This document shows positions 24,119 to 32,914 of a stretch of 33,800 bases of DNA, one piece after another. The notes under the pieces are model-generated. The model made no database searches. It saw nothing but the letters and a program-made list of their open reading frames with translations, and was not told the DNA's origin. Origin of the DNA: Clostridia bacterium (GTDB taxonomy: Bacteria; Bacillota; Clostridia; Christensenellales; Aristaeellaceae); NCBI GenBank assembly GCA_017541205.1, contig JAFXZO010000019.1:1-33800 (forward strand), written 5' to 3'. The first letter of the stretch is position 1. Each line of letters opens with the position of its first letter. The translations under genes were made by a program, and so were the position numbers.

Positions 24119-24847
24119 ATGGCGATTCATGTAACCGTTTGGAATGAGGACAGCGCGCAGGAAAGCGCGCAAAGCGTTCTGGCCGTTTACCCCAAGGGCG
24201 TGCTCGGCGCGGTCGCCGGCATGTTTGAAAACCGGGAAGATTTTTTTGTGCGCACGGCGTATCTATCCCAGCCCGAGGCCGGGCTCAGCGAAGAAATTTT
24301 GGAGGATACGGATGTGCTCGTCTGGTGGGGGCACTGCAAGCACCGCCTGGTGCCCGATGAGATCGTGACCCGCGTCCAGCAGCATATCCTGCGCGGCATG
24401 GGCCTGATCATGCTGCATTCGGGCCACGAATCCAAGATCATGCAGCGCATGATGGGCACGCAGTGCTCCCTGCGCTGGCACGAAAACCAGGACAAGGAAC
24501 GCATCTTTGTGCTGGAGCCCGCCCATCCCATCATGCGGGGCGTGCCCGCGTGGTTCGAGCTGGAAGCGGAGGAAATGTACGGCGAGCGCTTCGATATCCC
24601 CGCGCCGGACGCGCTGCTGGCCATCGGCTGGTATGAATCCGGTGACGTCTTCCGCAGCGCCTGCTGCTTTAACCGGGGCTACGGCAAAATCTTCTATTTC
24701 CAGCCCGGCCATGAAACCCTGCGCAGCTATTACAATCCTTACGTGCAGCTGATCATCCGAAACGCCGCCCATTGGGCCGCGAGGGACCGCGCGCTTGACC
24801 GCGTTCTGGGCAGCGAATTCGCCCCGCCGCTGGAAGAAAAAAAGTAA
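24119..24847 (+). CDS. ThuA-like domain protein (trehalose utilisation family)
   Basis: The 242-residue protein matches the ThuA family, which has a class-I glutamine-amidotransferase-like fold and occurs in sugar catabolism clusters; ThuA of rhizobia takes part in trehalose and related disaccharide use through 3-keto sugars. Visible features are VTVWNE at the N-terminus, DVLVWWGHCKH near residue 62, IMLHSGHESKIM near 97 and YFQPGHETLRSYYNP near 198, with the two conserved His-bearing loops. No signal peptide is present. The start at 24119 has AAGAAGG upstream. It is divergent from the Gfo/Idh/MocA oxidoreductase; together they probably process a modified sugar, but the substrate is unknown. 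Confidence 0.88.
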   Translation: MAIHVTVWNEDSAQESAQSVLAVYPKGVLGAVAGMFENREDFFVRTAYLSQPEAGLSEEILEDTDVLVWWGHCKHRLVPDEIVTRVQQHILRGMGLIMLHSGHESKIMQRMMGTQCSLRWHENQDKERIFVLEPAHPIMRGVPAWFELEAEEMYGERFDIPAPDALLAIGWYESGDVFRSACCFNRGYGKIFYFQPGHETLRSYYNPYVQLIIRNAAHWAARDRALDRVLGSEFAPPLEEKK

Positions 24848-24853
24848 ACGGAC

Positions 24854-24915
24854 CGCACCCCTTTTCCGCGCCGGCATACGATGGGGATGGATGCTGAAAT
24901 AAGGAAAGGGGTGCG
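24854..24915 (+). promoter_or_regulatory. Long-range inverted repeat that would cover the ribosome site of the LysM gene
   Basis: CGCACCCCTTTTCC (24854-24867) is complementary, with one bulged T, to GGAAAGGGGTGCG (24903-24915). The second arm contains the Shine-Dalgarno AAAGGGG of the LysM gene starting at 24920. On a transcript reading through from the ThuA-like gene the site would be paired; a transcript starting inside the 35-base loop would leave it free. Confidence 0.55.
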
Positions 24916-24919
24916 CACG

Positions 24920-25525
24920 ATGTCAGGACAGAATACCAACTGCGCATATCGCTATACGGTCAGGCGCGGGGACAGCTTTTATCTGATCGCCCAGCGCCAG
25001 GGCGTACAATTGCGCGATCTATTGGAGGCCAATCCGAATATCCCGCCCGCGCGCCTGATGGTCGGGGACGTCCTGTGCGTTCCCTACGCGAAGGGGGCCG
25101 ATCAGCCCGCCGGGGAGCAGGAAAACGCCTGCGCTCATCCGCCCTGCGCAAGCGGGAACGATCAAAATAGCGGCAGCCCCGGCAGCGGGCAAAGCGCTTA
25201 CGTGTGCCCCGCCAATCGCCGGGCCGTGGTGCAGGAAGGCCAGACGGCCAGCGATTTCCAGCGGCGCTATAACCTGAGCTACCATACCCTGAAAACGGCC
25301 AACGCCGAAAAGGATCTGGACGCGCTCAAGGGCGGCGACGTGCTCTGCATACCGGAGGAAAACTTTTCCTGTCCCGTGCCCGCCGCCGTCACCCTGGGCC
25401 AGGGCGATACGCTGGACAGCGTGGCCGATCGCTATCAATTGTCCGTGACCCAGCTGCTTCGGGCCAATCCCTGCCTGGCCCCGAACAGCTTCACCGCCGG
25501 CGCCGTGATCCGCCTTCCCGATTGA
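24920..25525 (+). CDS. Protein with three LysM domains, no signal peptide
   Basis: LysM domains bind the glycan backbone of peptidoglycan or related polymers. In this 201-residue protein the first (about 11-57) has YTVRRGDSFYLIAQRQG and ANPNIPPARLMVGDVLCVP, the second (about 102-147) is more divergent (QEGQTASDFQRRYNL ... GGDVLCIP) and the third (about 155-200) has LGQGDTLDSVADRYQL ... GAVIRLP. A Gly/Ser/Cys-rich linker separates the first two, and the protein has eight or more cysteines. There is no signal peptide or membrane helix, as in SafA-type spore-coat LysM proteins, so a spore-associated role is possible but unproven. The start at 24920 has AAAGGGG upstream; an in-frame ATG at 24881 precedes that site and is rejected. 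Confidence 0.85.
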   Translation: MSGQNTNCAYRYTVRRGDSFYLIAQRQGVQLRDLLEANPNIPPARLMVGDVLCVPYAKGADQPAGEQENACAHPPCASGNDQNSGSPGSGQSAYVCPANRRAVVQEGQTASDFQRRYNLSYHTLKTANAEKDLDALKGGDVLCIPEENFSCPVPAAVTLGQGDTLDSVADRYQLSVTQLLRANPCLAPNSFTAGAVIRLPD

Positions 25526-25536
25526 CCCGATCGGGT

Positions 25537-25579
25537 AAAAAACTGCCTGGCCCTCATTTTCGGGGGCCAGGCTCGTTTT
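25537..25579. terminator. Bidirectional terminator between the LysM gene and the second Fbp-like ATPase
   Basis: GCCTGGCCC / GGGCCAGGC (25545-25553 with 25564-25572) with a 10-base loop. On the minus strand six T residues follow (25537-25542); on the plus strand a weaker TCGTTTT follows. It serves both convergent genes. Confidence 0.85.
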
Positions 25580-25596
25580 GGGATGAAGATACAGGA

Positions 25597-26964
25597 TCAG
25601 GATTTCACCAGTTTGCTGCTTTTCAGCTCCGCCGAGCCGTTCACGATCAGGCGGCCGTTTTCGCGGCTGAAGAGCATGATGTTGTCGCCGGAGAAGGACA
25701 GGCGCACCTTCTGCCCGATCTTGTACACCACGCCGCCGAAGACCACGGCGGTGAGCAGGAAATTGTCCACGCGGATCCTGACCGTCGTTTCCATGCCGGT
25801 GGGCATGGCGCTGAACACTTCGCCCTCCACGGCTTCGTTATCGCCGATGCGGATAAACTCAGGCCGCACGCCGAGGACGAAATCGCTGCGGGAGATGGCG
25901 GACGCCTTTTCGCCGTCATCCTCGACCTGGGCGATGTTGTATTTGAAGACGGTATCCTTGTTGGTCTTTTCCACATAGCCGGGTTCCTTGGCCTTCCTGG
26001 CCTTTTCCGCCTGGATATCGGCCTGCTGCTGATCGTCCTTGGCGTACCAGTCGGCAATCTTCAGGCCGCCGTTGGGCTTGAACGCCGCCTTGATATTCTT
26101 GAAGATCGTCAGATCCAGGGTATCGCCGTTCTGCGAGCCCGTAGCTTCGATGAAGTTGACGGCGGGATTGCCCACGAAGTCCGCCACGAACAGATTGTTC
26201 GGGGTATTGTAGACGGTCAGCGGCTCGTCATACTGCTGCAGGACGCCGTTATCGATCAGGCAGATCCGGGTCGCCAGGGTCATGGCCTCCATCTGGTCAT
26301 GCGTCACATACACGAAGGTGGAGCCGGTGGAGAGGTGCAGGCGCTGCAATTCGGAGCGCATTTCCAGGCGCAGCTTCGCGTCCAGGTTGGACAGCGGCTC
26401 ATCCATGAACAGCACCCGGGGCCCCGGGGCCAGGGTACGGGCGATGGCGACGCGCTGCTGCTGGCCGCCGGACAATTCGCTTGGATAGCGGTCCATGAAC
26501 TGGCCGATCTTCACGATCGCGCTCACGCGGTCCACCGCGCGTTTGATTTCTTCCTTGCTCAGCTTCCGCGCCGGGGATTTGCCCGTTTCGTCACGCTCCA
26601 CTTCGCCGTTTTCATTGACCCGCGCGCCTGATTCATTGATGTTGGACAGGCCGAAGGCGATGTTCTGGAACACCGTCATGTTGGGCCACAGGGCGTAATT
26701 CTGGAACAGGAAGCCCACGCGGCGCTTGTTCGGCGGCACGTTGATGCCCAGGTCGCTGTCGAACATGGGCACATCGTCGATGGTGATGCGGCCTTCCGTC
26801 GGCGTTTCCAGACCGGCAATCATGCGCAGGGTGGTCGTTTTGCCGCAGCCGGAGGGACCAAGCAGGGTCACGAAGGCGTTATCTTCAATGGTCAGGTCCA
26901 AATGCTCCACGGCATAATAGCCGCCCCAGCGTTTGCTGACGTTTTTCAATTCGATTCTTGCCAT
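25597..26964 (-). CDS. ATP-binding protein of the second FbpABC-like importer, enlarged
   Basis: The ATPase has Walker A GPSGCGKTT from 36, the Q-loop FQNYALWPNM (87-96), signature LSGGQQQR from 164, Walker B VLFMDEP (184-190), SNLDAKL and switch His222 in THDQ. At 455 residues it is roughly 90 longer than relatives. Two stretches account for this: a charged insertion in the helical domain (about 108-135, NINESGARVNENGEVERDE) and a long insertion in the C-terminal TOBE region (about 298-360, rich in Lys, Gln, Asp and Ala). It is the third gene of its operon, 20 bases after the permease stop, with a GGGAAAG ribosome site. The terminator at 25537-25579 ends the operon. Confidence 0.92.
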   Translation of the reverse strand: MARIELKNVSKRWGGYYAVEHLDLTIEDNAFVTLLGPSGCGKTTTLRMIAGLETPTEGRITIDDVPMFDSDLGINVPPNKRRVGFLFQNYALWPNMTVFQNIAFGLSNINESGARVNENGEVERDETGKSPARKLSKEEIKRAVDRVSAIVKIGQFMDRYPSELSGGQQQRVAIARTLAPGPRVLFMDEPLSNLDAKLRLEMRSELQRLHLSTGSTFVYVTHDQMEAMTLATRICLIDNGVLQQYDEPLTVYNTPNNLFVADFVGNPAVNFIEATGSQNGDTLDLTIFKNIKAAFKPNGGLKIADWYAKDDQQQADIQAEKARKAKEPGYVEKTNKDTVFKYNIAQVEDDGEKASAISRSDFVLGVRPEFIRIGDNEAVEGEVFSAMPTGMETTVRIRVDNFLLTAVVFGGVVYKIGQKVRLSFSGDNIMLFSRENGRLIVNGSAELKSSKLVKS

Positions 26965-26984
26965 TTTTCTTTCCCTCTTTCCGC

Positions 26985-28871
26985 TTATTTTCCGCCGCCG
27001 ATGCCGGCGTCCAGGCTCGCGCCTGTCAGCTTATTCACCAGCGCGTTGAACGCCAGGATCATCACGATCAGGATCAGGTTGATGCCGCTGGAGAACGCGT
27101 ACAGGCCCATTTCGTCGAAATAGCCCAGCATGGTGGTAATGATCTTGCCCTGGCCGCACAGCAGCATGAACAGGGTCAATTCACGCAGGCACGTCATGAA
27201 CGGCAGCAGATACCCGCTGATGATGGACGTTTTCTGGATGGGAATGATGATGCGGAACATGCGTTTGATCCATGGGATATTCTGAATGATGGCTGCTTCC
27301 TCTATTTCGCCGGACAATTGCATCATGGAGTTGAGCGCGCTTCGGCTGGCAAAGGGGATGTACTTGACCGTGCCGGCCAGCACCAGCAGCAGGAACGTGT
27401 TGTAAATGCCCACGTTGGAGCCGAACACGAAGAAGGCGACGCCCACGGCCAGGGAGGGCATGAGGTAGGGCAGGAACGCCATGTTGTTGACGTAGGCGGC
27501 CCATTTGCTGCGGCGGTTCTTGCTGACGCAGTAGCCGATCAGGGTGCCGATGGTGCCGGCTGTCAGCGCGCACAGGATGGCCACGATCAGGGTGCCGCCG
27601 AACGCGTTCCAGATTTCCGCGTTATACAGGATGCCCTTCTGCCCGTACATGCCGCTCTCGCTCACATTCTCGGCCGTCATCCACCATTTGGTGGTCATGT
27701 GGCCCGAAATGCCGTAGGTCAGGAACGAATAGTCGCCCGGGTTGGGCAGGAAGGTTTCAACGGCGAACAGGATGATGGGCAGGATGCCGGTCGCCAGCGT
27801 CGTGATCAGGAAGACCACGGCCAGGATGTATTTGCCTGCCCGCAGGTTCACCACGCTGCTCTGGCCGGATTTGCCCGTAACGGTGGTAAAGTTCTTGCGG
27901 CCGGAGGTGGTGCGCTGGTTGACGATCAGGATCAGGAAGCCGAACAGCATCATGATGACCGCCAGGATGCTCGCCTGGCCGGCGCGGTTGGAGCTCATGC
28001 CCACATACTGGGTGGACAGGGTATTGAGCTTCAAATAGTGCGGGATAGGATAGGAGCCCATGGCGCTGGAGAATACCAGCAGGATGGTGCTCAGGATCGC
28101 GGGCTTGACCAGCGGCAGCGTGACGCGGAAGAACGTCTTCCAGCGCGGCGTATTCAGGATGGTCGCCGCTTCCTCCAGGTTCGCGTCCATGTTGCGGAAG
28201 ATGCCGCCGATCAGGATATAGGCAAACGGCGCATAGTGCAGCGCCAGCACGACGGATACGGGGAACAGACCCTCGCACCACCACTGCGGCATGTAGATGT
28301 GGAACAGGGACACGAACAGGCCGTCGTTGCCGCCGGTGATGATGTTGCTGTTAAACAGGTTTTGCCACATAACAGCCAGCGTCCACTGCGGCATGATGTA
28401 AGGAAAGATGAAGATGGAGCTTAAGTATTTTTTGAATTTCAGGTTGGTCCTGGTGACCAGGTAGGCGAAGATGCCGCCGTAAAAGATCGCGCCGAAGCAG
28501 GCGAAAATGCTGATGAGCACGGAGTTGAGCAGCGGCGTCCACAGGTAGATGGAGGCGACGGATTTGGTGATGCGCTCGCGTCCGACGCGGGTGGTGATCT
28601 TGTCTGAAAACAGGTTGGTCCAGTTATAGGTGGTCAGGGTTTCCCCCACGACCTCGATCTTGGAATCCGCCGCGTTTTCGCCGGCGTCGATGCTGCCTGG
28701 ATGGAGGGCCACCGTGTCCTTTAGAATGGTGACCATGGGGAATATCGTGGTAACGGTCAATACGATGCCCAGGATCAGCAGGATCATGTTCTGCGGCTTG
28801 GAGAGATAGGTCCAAGCCTTGTTCATTCTCTTGCTGAAATTGCTGGGCTTGGGGGATGCAATGGCTGACAT
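26985..28871 (-). CDS. Double-domain ABC permease of the second FbpABC-like importer
   Basis: A 628-residue membrane protein with two fused permease halves of about six helices each. The coupling motifs are LEEAATILNTPRWKT in the first half and IEEAAIIQNIPWIKR in the second. After the first helix an extracytoplasmic loop of about 80 residues (DTVALHPGSID to LWTPLLNS) makes it somewhat longer than usual FbpB-type permeases. The start at 28871 has AAAGGGAGG upstream; an upstream extension to 28958 is rejected because it overlaps the intercistronic hairpin and lacks a ribosome site. It lies between its binding-protein and ATPase genes. The substrate is not determined. Confidence 0.92.
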   Translation of the reverse strand: MSAIASPKPSNFSKRMNKAWTYLSKPQNMILLILGIVLTVTTIFPMVTILKDTVALHPGSIDAGENAADSKIEVVGETLTTYNWTNLFSDKITTRVGRERITKSVASIYLWTPLLNSVLISIFACFGAIFYGGIFAYLVTRTNLKFKKYLSSIFIFPYIMPQWTLAVMWQNLFNSNIITGGNDGLFVSLFHIYMPQWWCEGLFPVSVVLALHYAPFAYILIGGIFRNMDANLEEAATILNTPRWKTFFRVTLPLVKPAILSTILLVFSSAMGSYPIPHYLKLNTLSTQYVGMSSNRAGQASILAVIMMLFGFLILIVNQRTTSGRKNFTTVTGKSGQSSVVNLRAGKYILAVVFLITTLATGILPIILFAVETFLPNPGDYSFLTYGISGHMTTKWWMTAENVSESGMYGQKGILYNAEIWNAFGGTLIVAILCALTAGTIGTLIGYCVSKNRRSKWAAYVNNMAFLPYLMPSLAVGVAFFVFGSNVGIYNTFLLLVLAGTVKYIPFASRSALNSMMQLSGEIEEAAIIQNIPWIKRMFRIIIPIQKTSIISGYLLPFMTCLRELTLFMLLCGQGKIITTMLGYFDEMGLYAFSSGINLILIVMILAFNALVNKLTGASLDAGIGGGK

Positions 28872-28911
28872 GCTCTTCCTCCCTTTCAGTTTTTCATGCC
28901 GGGCAATCAAA

Positions 28912-28948
28912 CGGGCGGCGAGCCGGACAGAAGCCGACGCGCCGCCCG
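28912..28948 (-). other. GC-rich intercistronic hairpin after the second Fbp-like binding-protein gene
   Basis: CGGGCGGCG / CGCCGCCCG (28940-28948 with 28912-28920) is a 9-bp perfect stem, with further partial pairing in the 19-base loop. No T-tract follows, and the permease ribosome site comes about 30 bases later. Confidence 0.75.
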
Positions 28949-28987
28949 CATCGTTCATTCAATGATTCCCGTAAGGGGCGCGGTCCA

Positions 28988-30280
28988 TTATTTACCGGCC
29001 ACGATGCCGTCGATCCAGTCGCTCATGGTGCCGGACACGGAAGCGCAGTAGGCCGGATCTTCCACGACCAGCTTGCCTTCGTTCAGCCACCAGTCGTAGC
29101 CGCGGTCGTTCTTGGCGGGATAGGTGTCAACGCCGTCCACATAGCCGTCCTTGCTGTGGTCCTGCATGCAGGCGGGCACGGGAGCATAGCCGCCCATGTC
29201 CTTGCCCCAGGCCTTGAAGCCTTCCTGGGTGGTGGTCATGAAGGCGATCAGCGCGCAGCTGGTCCAGGGCAGGGGGCTGGACTTGGTGAGCATCAGATAG
29301 TGCTTGTAAGCATAGCCGCCGATGCCAACATAGTCGTCCTGATACGCCGCAACGGTGATGTTGTTCACGGAGGATTCGGGCGTTTCTTCCACGCTGCGCA
29401 GCTTGGAGTACACCAGCAAGCCGGCCTGATCCTTGGCGGAGGTGGTCACCAGGGTGTTGCAGATGGGGCCGTCGTCGGTCTGCTCGTTATACTTTTCGCA
29501 CCAGAGGTACACCCACGCGAGGCCGAACTGCACGTTGTCGCCGCTCAGGCCCAGGTCCGCGGCGTCCAGCTTCATGTCTTCGATCAGGGCGTCGTATTCT
29601 TCGTTCTTGCCGGCCCAGAGCTCATAGGCTTCCTTGGCCCAGGTGGCGTACTTATCGTTGGTCATCATGTAGAGGAAGTTCTTGCCGACCAATTCGCTGT
29701 TCACGCCCATGAACAGGGGGGCTTCGCCTTCAGCCACGAAATCCCACATGTTCTTGTAGGTCTTTTCGCCGAGGTTGTTGAACATGAACACCTTGTTCAG
29801 GGTCTGCAGCGCCAGGGGGAATTCGTTGTTTTCCTTGGCAACGCCCTCGGCCTCGCGCCAATCCTTGGGAACGAAGTTGAGCAGCACGCCGGTCTCCAGC
29901 ATCTTGCTCTGGATCTGGTTGCCGTCCTGGATCAGCGTCATGGACATGACGTGGTTGCTGCCTTCAACGTCCTTGGTCAGCTGATCGAAGATCTTGTTTT
30001 CCTTGGGCTGCTGCCAGCCGCCGTCATAATCCAGCGTGTAGTTGGGATCGATCTTCTGCAGCGCTTCCACGAACAGGGGCAGAACGGATTTGCCGCGGCT
30101 GGAGTTGCCCACCGCGTCGAACCGCTTGCCGTTGGATTCTTCAATAGCTTTCAGGAACAGCTCTTCGAGCGTCATGGTTTCAGCCTGAGCGATGATCTCC
30201 GCCACGTCTTCCGCCAGCGCGAAAGAGCACAGAGAAATCATCATTGCCAAAACAAGAACAAGCGCGATAACTTTCTTCAT
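28988..30280 (-). CDS. Solute-binding protein of the second FbpABC-like importer
   Basis: A 430-residue secreted protein with signal peptide MKKVIALVLVLAMMISLCSF and probable cleavage after ALA at residue 23. The rest is a family 1-type periplasmic-binding fold with repeated Trp/Tyr-rich patches such as DYDGGWQQP and WVYLWCEKY. It is larger than typical ferric-binding proteins (about 320-350 residues) and I see no recognisable iron-binding tyrosine pair, so an organic ligand is possible. The start at 30280 has AAAGGAAG upstream; the frame is open to 30424 across the promoter. It heads the operon, and a hairpin follows its stop. Confidence 0.88.
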   Translation of the reverse strand: MKKVIALVLVLAMMISLCSFALAEDVAEIIAQAETMTLEELFLKAIEESNGKRFDAVGNSSRGKSVLPLFVEALQKIDPNYTLDYDGGWQQPKENKIFDQLTKDVEGSNHVMSMTLIQDGNQIQSKMLETGVLLNFVPKDWREAEGVAKENNEFPLALQTLNKVFMFNNLGEKTYKNMWDFVAEGEAPLFMGVNSELVGKNFLYMMTNDKYATWAKEAYELWAGKNEEYDALIEDMKLDAADLGLSGDNVQFGLAWVYLWCEKYNEQTDDGPICNTLVTTSAKDQAGLLVYSKLRSVEETPESSVNNITVAAYQDDYVGIGGYAYKHYLMLTKSSPLPWTSCALIAFMTTTQEGFKAWGKDMGGYAPVPACMQDHSKDGYVDGVDTYPAKNDRGYDWWLNEGKLVVEDPAYCASVSGTMSDWIDGIVAGK

Positions 30281-30332
30281 GGTATTTTCTTCCTTTCTAT
30301 CTTGGTCGGCTTTTTGCCGTCCTTTACATGTT

Positions 30333-30360
30333 ATTATACTATCACTTTTGTTTTTGTCAA
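30333..30360 (-). promoter_or_regulatory. Consensus sigma-A promoter of the second Fbp-like importer operon
   Basis: On the minus strand TTGACA (30355-30360) and TATAAT (30333-30338) are both perfect and 16 bases apart. The leader is about 45 bases and includes a small CGGC-GCCG hairpin. Confidence 0.85.
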
Positions 30361-30472
30361 TGGTCAAAATGGGCGTGGCGGAAAAAATCCGGTCTGCGGG
30401 GCATTCTTCGCCTGCACGGAGCAAGGATCGTCACAGAGAATACTTTTCCTCTTTTCAGGATTTACAGCGTAT

Positions 30473-31636
30473 TTATCTGCGCAAATAGTCCAGGTTCCGC
30501 CTGATAAAGCCGATCCGCTGGCTGACGCAGTCTGCGCTTCTTCCGGGATCGGCGGGCGTGTTGAACACGTAATCCGTGAGCCGGTCCATATCGGTGGTTG
30601 CCACGTGGAGGCGGGTATCGCTGGAGGCGTAATAAATATACACTTTGCCGTCCGGCGCGGCGACGGCCCCGTTGGTGAAGCAGACGTTGCTCACGTCGCC
30701 GATCCTTTCGACGCCCACCGGGCCGATCAGGAAACCGCCGGGCTCGGCGATCACCCGGGCGGGATCGTCCAGGGCGGTGGCGAAGCAGTAGATCACATAT
30801 CTTAAGCCCGCCGCCGTATTGCGCACGCCGTGGGCGATGTGGATCCAGCCCTTGTCCGTTTTGATGGGCACGGCCCCCGCCCCGTTCTTACTTTCGGTGA
30901 TGGTGTGGTATTTGCGGATGGAGGTCATCTTTTCCTCGTCGATCACGGCGTGGGTGATGTCGCCGCACAGGCCGAAGCCGATGCCCCCGCCGCTGCCGGT
31001 TTCGATAAAATCGTCCATGGGGCGGGTATAAAAGGCGTACTTGCCCTGAACGAATTCGGGGTGCAGGCACACGTTGCGCTGCTGCGGGGAACGCAGGGTG
31101 ACGAGGTTCGGCAGTCGCTCCCAGGTTTTCAGGTCCCTGGTGCGCACGATGCCGGCGGCGGCCACCGCCGCGGAAAGATCGCCTGAGGACGTATCCTTGC
31201 TCTCCGAGCAGAACACGCCGTAGATCCAGCCGTCTTCATGCTTCGTCAGGCGCATATCGTATACGTTGGTTTCCTCCGGGCAGGTGTCGGGCAGAAGCAC
31301 CGGTTCATCCCAAAAGCGGAAGCCGTCCACGCCGCTGTCCGACTGGGCCACGGCGAAAAAGCTCTTGCGGTCGCTGCCCTCGACGCGGGCGACGAGGGTG
31401 AATTTGCCGTCCAGCAGGAGGGCCCCGCTGTTGAACACCGCGTTGACGCCCAGCCGCTGCATCATGTGGGGATTCGTTTCCGGGTTTGGATCGTACATCC
31501 AGAAGGGCGGGATGTGGTTCCGGGTCAGGACGGCGTGGTTCCAGCGCTCGTAAACGCCGTTGTACCGATCGTAATTGACGGTGTTTTTCCGGTTCACGAA
31601 AACTTCATACCGAGCCTGTAATTCCTGATACGTCAT
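30473..31636 (-). CDS. Glycoside phosphorylase family GH130, probable 4-O-beta-D-mannosyl-D-glucose phosphorylase
   Basis: The enzyme cleaves beta-1,4-mannosyl-glucose with phosphate to alpha-mannose 1-phosphate and glucose, saving one ATP equivalent. The 387-residue sequence has the GH130 subgroup 1 signatures [14 protein letters not shown] (33-46), [27 protein letters not shown] and [15 protein letters not shown], whose Asp is the expected general acid, then RNVCLHPEF and [13 protein letters not shown]. No signal peptide, so it is cytoplasmic. The start overlaps the stop of the epimerase by four bases (ATGA), with GAGGAGG upstream. The neighbouring epimerase produces its substrate from mannobiose, which strongly supports this specificity over mannosylglycan phosphorylases of other GH130 subgroups. 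Confidence 0.92.
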   Translation of the reverse strand: MTYQELQARYEVFVNRKNTVNYDRYNGVYERWNHAVLTRNHIPPFWMYDPNPETNPHMMQRLGVNAVFNSGALLLDGKFTLVARVEGSDRKSFFAVAQSDSGVDGFRFWDEPVLLPDTCPEETNVYDMRLTKHEDGWIYGVFCSESKDTSSGDLSAAVAAAGIVRTRDLKTWERLPNLVTLRSPQQRNVCLHPEFVQGKYAFYTRPMDDFIETGSGGGIGFGLCGDITHAVIDEEKMTSIRKYHTITESKNGAGAVPIKTDKGWIHIAHGVRNTAAGLRYVIYCFATALDDPARVIAEPGGFLIGPVGVERIGDVSNVCFTNGAVAAPDGKVYIYYASSDTRLHVATTDMDRLTDYVFNTPADPGRSADCVSQRIGFIRRNLDYLRR

Positions 31637-32811
31637 TGCATTTCCTCCTCAAAGCCGCGGCGCAGCGCCTCCAGGCACATGCGGCCGTTGTGGTAGGGGC
31701 ATTTCCAGGGCTCCACGATGGCTTCGTCGCTGCCGGGCGTCCCGTCCTCGTTTACATACCAAAACCACTCCGAGCCGGGGCGCTTGTCCGCCATCACGTC
31801 CCGGATATAAGCCCACTGGGACAGCACGGCGTCGCGGTAGCGCTTTTCGCCCGTTTTTTCCCAGGCGTTCAGAAAGCCCACCAGCGCCTCCGCCTGCACC
31901 CACCAGATGCGCTTTTGATTGACGGCGCCCCTTTCGCATTCGTTGGCGAAGCCGTGATCGGTGAAGGCCGCATGATACGTGTGATCCGCCATTTCCAAAA
32001 GCCGCGGCCGGATGCGGGCGGTCAGGGCCGGGTCGTCCAGCGCGTCCAGGGTCTTTTCCGTCAGCCAGCTGGTTTCAATATCGTGGCCGAAGGAGTGCAG
32101 ATCGATGAGCGTATGGTAATCGTGATCGAAGAACACCTCCTGGCGGCGCTTTTCTTTGTTGTAAATTTTCGTTTCCCAAATCTCCAATATTTCATAGAGC
32201 CGGTTTTTCAATTCCGGGTCGGGCCAGACGGTATACAGCCCCGTGTACCCTTCCATCACGTGGAGCAGGGTGTTCATGGTGCGGCTGGCCATCACGCCGT
32301 TTTCGGAAAGCTTTTCGTTGCTTTCGGGCCGCCAGTCCGCGGTAAAGGCCTCCAGATAGCCCCCCGCGTCCCGGCATTTTCCTTCGATGATATGGAACAG
32401 CGCCTTCGCCCGCGAAAGCGCTTCCCCGCATGCCGAAGCGCGGTAATAGGCGGAAAGGGCATAGATCGCGAACGCCTGGTTGTAGGTATGCTTGGTGCCG
32501 TCCGCCACCGCGCCGTCCGCGCGCAGGGCCCAGTACACGCCGCCGTTGCGCTGATCCGTCATCCGTTTCAGCATTTCATATGCGTGGTCCGCTTCCCGCA
32601 AAAGGCTTTCGTCCTTTAGATACAGATAGGCTTCCGAGAAAAACCAAAGGATGCGGCTGTTGAGGATGCAGCCTTTGTCCGCTTCCGGATGGCGGGTCAG
32701 GTCGAAATCTACCTGCCCCACATATCCGCCGTGAACATCATCCCTTAGTCCCCGCCAGAAGGGCAGGATACGCCCCGTCAATTCCTGCCGGATCTCCTCC
32801 TTGAATCGCAT
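31633..32811 (-). CDS. Cellobiose 2-epimerase (AGE superfamily), probable mannobiose 2-epimerase
   Basis: The enzyme inverts C2 of the reducing-end sugar of beta-1,4-disaccharides; in mannan catabolism it turns mannobiose into mannosyl-glucose for the phosphorylase. The 392-residue protein has the (alpha/alpha)6-barrel pattern with [13 protein letters not shown] (near 45), [13 protein letters not shown] (near 115), [12 protein letters not shown] (near 240), [14 protein letters not shown] (near 300) and [15 protein letters not shown] (near 375); the histidines in the last motifs are the expected acid/base pair. The start at 32811 has GGAGGAGG upstream. Translation of the phosphorylase is coupled to it by a 4-base overlap. 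No clear promoter is visible; a poor TTGTGG-17-CATAAA candidate overlaps the tRNA terminator upstream. Confidence 0.93.
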   Translation of the reverse strand: MRFKEEIRQELTGRILPFWRGLRDDVHGGYVGQVDFDLTRHPEADKGCILNSRILWFFSEAYLYLKDESLLREADHAYEMLKRMTDQRNGGVYWALRADGAVADGTKHTYNQAFAIYALSAYYRASACGEALSRAKALFHIIEGKCRDAGGYLEAFTADWRPESNEKLSENGVMASRTMNTLLHVMEGYTGLYTVWPDPELKNRLYEILEIWETKIYNKEKRRQEVFFDHDYHTLIDLHSFGHDIETSWLTEKTLDALDDPALTARIRPRLLEMADHTYHAAFTDHGFANECERGAVNQKRIWWVQAEALVGFLNAWEKTGEKRYRDAVLSQWAYIRDVMADKRPGSEWFWYVNEDGTPGSDEAIVEPWKCPYHNGRMCLEALRRGFEEEMQ

Positions 32812-32878
32812 GAAATCCTCCTCCGTCTCCGTAATCCGCCGCGAAACCCAATGCGCCGCAGCGGGCGCGTTTATGCAC

Positions 32879-32908
32879 AAAAATACCCGAAACCACAAGG
32901 ATTTCGGG
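32879..32908 (-). terminator. Terminator of the tRNA operon
   Basis: Read on the minus strand, CCCGAAA / TTTCGGG (32902-32908 with 32886-32892) with a 9-base loop is followed by TATTTTTG. It begins 7 bases after the last tRNA. Confidence 0.82.
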
Positions 32909-32914
32909 CGAAAG

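Noticed and set aside
25525-25536. The 12-base palindrome ACCCGATCGGGT after the LysM gene
   Set aside because: It touches the stop codon and precedes a normal terminator; too short to call an operator without further copies.
28856-30805. A 649-codon plus-strand frame opposite the second Fbp-like binding protein
   Set aside because: It runs through the consensus promoter and signal peptide of the real gene and has no domain.
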